Of a stretch of 64,000 bases of DNA, positions 61,841-64,000 are shown piece after piece. The position numbers and the translations under genes were made by a program. This stretch comes from Pandoraea bronchicola (GTDB lineage Bacteria; Pseudomonadota; Gammaproteobacteria; Burkholderiales; Burkholderiaceae). The stretch is taken from the NCBI RefSeq assembly GCF_902459805.1, contig NZ_CABPST010000013.1:62001-126000 (forward strand). Direction: 5' to 3'. Below the pieces are notes generated by a model. That model saw only the letters and a program-made list of their open reading frames with translations. It was not told the origin of the DNA and made no database searches. Position 1 is the first letter of the stretch. Each line of letters starts with the position of its first letter.

Positions 61841-63204
61841 AGCGACAACTCCTGGTGGGCCGCTTTGGCCCGGACGACCGCTTCGATGTGACGCCGGGTA
61901 CCGATGAACAAACGACCTACCTGCAACTCGTCGCCGGAGAGAAATCTTTGGATCACGGTATCGGTAGCGCGCTGACAAGCCTGAAAAAGATCGGCGTATT
62001 TCCTTCAGAAATCGGCATCGACTTACTGGTGCTGGCCGCCCACGTGCATGCCGCCGACACGCGCATCTCTCGCACTGAGCAGTCTCAAGATTCATGGACA
62101 CGCGAGATACGTCTCGTCGTTCCGGTCAGCGATCCGGCTCGCTGGGATGCTGCAGCACTTACGCTCAGGAGATCTTTAGATTTCCTGACTGGAGATCGCT
62201 GGACGATCAGTTTCAGAGCACGCCCAGCTCGATTCGCGGCGATCGCTCAAGCCGAACCTCCGAGCCTGATTGCTCCTCCCTTCGATTCTGTCAGCTTGTT
62301 CTCGGGCGGACTGGACAGCTTGATTGGCGCCATCGACTTGCTGGAGGACGGCTCCACTCCCCTGCTGGTCAGCCACTTCGGGGAAGGAGCGACGAGCGAT
62401 GCTCAAGGCAAGCTGTTTGCAGGTTTGAAGAAGCACTACATCAAGTCATCTTTCGAGCGGTTGCGGGTCGGCATGACCTTCGTGGATGGTCTTGTAGAAG
62501 GCGTCGGCTCAGAGAACAGCACACGAGGCAGGTCGTTCCTGTTCTTCGCTCTCGGGGTATTCGCAGGCACTGGGCTCGGACGGCGTTTCGTTCTGCGCGT
62601 CCCCGAGAATGGGCTGATCGCTCTGAATGTGCCTTTGGACCCTCTGAGATTGGGATCAAACAGCACGCGCACCACGCATCCGTATTACATGGCGAGGTGG
62701 AACGATCTGCTTGTCGCGCTCGGCATAGACGGAGAAATTCGGAATCCATACTGGGATAGGACGAAAGGCGAGATGGCGGCAGCCTGCCGCAACCCGAATC
62801 TCTTGAAGAAACTGGCAACAGATTCGCTATCGTGCTCGTCCCCCGCCAAGGCCCGATGGCTAGGACATGGCATCGAACAATGTGGCTATTGCCTACCATG
62901 TCTGATCCGTCGCGCAGCGTTGACGGCAGCATGGGGTACTGGGAACGACCCTACAACATACACGGTTCCCGATCTTCACGCGCAGCCGTTAGACACACGC
63001 CAGGCGATGGGAGTACAGGTCAGGTCGTTCCAGTACGCGATTGAGCGCTTGAAGGGCAAGCCACAGATCGCGAACCTTTTGATCCACAAACCCGGCTCGC
63101 TTGCAGATGAAGGCGCGCACTTGGACCAGCTTGCCGACGTCTATCGGCGCGGCCTGGGCGAAGTCGCACGGCTTATTGACGGTGCTGAGGCGAGACCAAG
63201 TTGA
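61837..63204 (+). CDS. qatC: QatC: QueC-like PP-loop protein
   Basis: 455 residues. The PP-loop SGGLDS (156-161, in SVSLFSGGLDSLIGAIDLL) binds ATP, and four Cys (C333, C349, C352, C355, the last three in EQCGYCLPCLIRR) match the QueC zinc site. The N-terminal 145 residues are an extension not found in QueC. QueC makes the 7-cyano-7-deazaguanine base; QatC may modify a nucleobase or protein with similar chemistry. No other queuosine genes are nearby, which supports a defence role. Confidence 0.94.
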   Translation: MKRQLLVGRFGPDDRFDVTPGTDEQTTYLQLVAGEKSLDHGIGSALTSLKKIGVFPSEIGIDLLVLAAHVHAADTRISRTEQSQDSWTREIRLVVPVSDPARWDAAALTLRRSLDFLTGDRWTISFRARPARFAAIAQAEPPSLIAPPFDSVSLFSGGLDSLIGAIDLLEDGSTPLLVSHFGEGATSDAQGKLFAGLKKHYIKSSFERLRVGMTFVDGLVEGVGSENSTRGRSFLFFALGVFAGTGLGRRFVLRVPENGLIALNVPLDPLRLGSNSTRTTHPYYMARWNDLLVALGIDGEIRNPYWDRTKGEMAAACRNPNLLKKLATDSLSCSSPAKARWLGHGIEQCGYCLPCLIRRAALTAAWGTGNDPTTYTVPDLHAQPLDTRQAMGVQVRSFQYAIERLKGKPQIANLLIHKPGSLADEGAHLDQLADVYRRGLGEVARLIDGAEARPS

Positions 63205-63220
63205 TGGGTGAGGGGCGCGC

Positions 63221-63970
63221 ATGATCGCTACTGCAGGCCTTGTGGACTTCCATTGCCATCTTGATCTTTATCCGGACCATGCGGCGGCGGTCCAGGATGC
63301 TGAGGCGTCCGGCGTGTTCACGCTGGCCGTAACGACGACACCCCGTGCGTGGCCCCGCAATCACGAACTAGCGCAGCGCACAAAGCATGTTCGAGCAGCA
63401 CTGGGCTTGCACCCCCAACTGGTCGCTGAGCGTGAAAACGAGATCGAGCTGTGGGATCGGTACCTGGCGGAGACACGCTATGTCGGTGAAGTCGGATTGG
63501 ACGCCGGCCCCCGGTTCTTCAAATCGCTCGATGCGCAAAAGCGTGTGTTCCAGCACGTGTTGCAGCGTTGCGCGCAGGCTGGCGACAAGATCATTACGGT
63601 CCACAGCATCAGATCGGCCAAGATGGTTCTCGATCTTGTGGAAGCGCATCTACCGTCAGAGCGAGGGAAGATCGTCCTCCACTGGTTCACCGGAACGAAA
63701 AGCGAAGCGAAACGCGCGCTGGATTTAGGCTGCTATTTCTCCATCAATGCAGCAATGCTCGGAAATGAGAGACATGCGTCAATGGTGGAGTGCATCCCAT
63801 TAGAGCGCATGCTGACCGAAACGGATGGACCTTTTACCCGCACGGGCGAGAGACCTTCTCAGCCAGTTGATGTAGCGCTTGTCGTGAAACTTCTCAGCCA
63901 GTTGCGCTGCATGTCCTCAGAGGAAACAGCTAAGGTTATTCGGGATAACTTGCGAACAATTCTTTTGTAA
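63221..63970 (+). CDS. qatD: QatD: TatD-like metal-dependent hydrolase
   Basis: 249 residues. All TatD metal ligands are present: H11 and H13 (DFHCHLDLY), Glu in YVGEVGLDAG, His in IITVHSIRSAK, His in IVLHWFTGTK and Asp in TETDGPF. TatD proteins are 3'-5' DNases or phosphodiesterases. It starts 16 bp after qatC and closes the operon; the 30 bases to the window edge contain no terminator. Confidence 0.94.
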   Translation: MIATAGLVDFHCHLDLYPDHAAAVQDAEASGVFTLAVTTTPRAWPRNHELAQRTKHVRAALGLHPQLVAERENEIELWDRYLAETRYVGEVGLDAGPRFFKSLDAQKRVFQHVLQRCAQAGDKIITVHSIRSAKMVLDLVEAHLPSERGKIVLHWFTGTKSEAKRALDLGCYFSINAAMLGNERHASMVECIPLERMLTETDGPFTRTGERPSQPVDVALVVKLLSQLRCMSSEETAKVIRDNLRTILL

Positions 63971-64000
63971 TAAGTTCAGCGGCATAGCGTCCCGAAGCCG

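Noticed and set aside
61837-63204. Reading the QueC-like gene as part of queuosine synthesis
   Set aside because: Neighbours are KAP ATPase, QatB and TatD rather than queD/queE/queF, and the protein has a 145-residue N-terminal extension absent from QueC.

Overview
The window is high-GC DNA from a betaproteobacterium, most likely a Burkholderiaceae genome of Pandoraea/Burkholderia type. The evidence is the order hemA-prfA-prmC-grxD-ubiX, a second stand-alone IF-1 gene, bdhA beside a patatin gene, and an exopolysaccharide locus typical of that family. The genus is an inference from gene content only. I saw no tRNA, rRNA, transposase, integrase or CRISPR array.

1-12,270: exopolysaccharide locus. 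It holds a chain-length/tyrosine-kinase-type protein (cut by the left edge), a Wza-like exporter lipoprotein, a polymerase/ligase-like membrane protein, a GH44 glycosidase lipoprotein, a flippase, an epimerase, a GMC oxidoreductase, a WecB/TagA-type glycosyltransferase and the undecaprenyl-phosphate sugar-phosphate transferase that would start repeat-unit synthesis. Together these make a nearly complete Wzx/Wzy-style assembly line.

12,500-24,300: housekeeping and unlinked genes: a glycine-zipper lipoprotein, an MFS transporter, a CBS protein, IF-1 (TTG start), a GNAT, an acylphosphatase lacking the usual catalytic Asn, a metallophosphoesterase, a MazG-like pyrophosphohydrolase, a small ferredoxin-like protein, EttA, and a 3-hydroxybutyrate dehydrogenase followed by a patatin lipase.

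24,400-29,433: a chemotaxis operon without CheA, CheY or CheB: a soluble double-PAS receptor, CheR, CheD and a protein with three CheW domains.

30,100-47,600: small envelope proteins, a VOC protein, the hemA-prfA-prmC-grxD-ubiX run, two YeaQ-type membrane proteins, a DHA2-type exporter, a penicillin/AHL-acylase-family protein, a GtrA/GT2/GT87 glycan-modification set, and an SLC13-type permease divergent from a GntR regulator.

47,650-64,000 (continuing past the right edge): a mobilizable defence island with lower and patchier GC. It opens with a controller-like XRE protein over a perfect inverted repeat, three small genes of unknown function, a repeat and hairpin region resembling an origin of transfer, and a MobV relaxase. 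A WYL regulator of the BrxR/CapW kind follows, sitting behind a 16-bp-arm operator, and leads an operon hsdM-hsdS-X-hsdR. Gene X (54,692-55,738) carries a HEPN-type RNase motif in the slot that the anticodon nuclease PrrC occupies in the E. coli prr locus, but it has no ATPase domain. A complete qatABCD anti-phage operon (KAP ATPase, QatB, QueC-like, TatD-like) starts 45 bp after hsdR. The most promising undescribed element is gene X with its operon context: a candidate stripped-down PrrC-like guard RNase tied to a type I restriction system.
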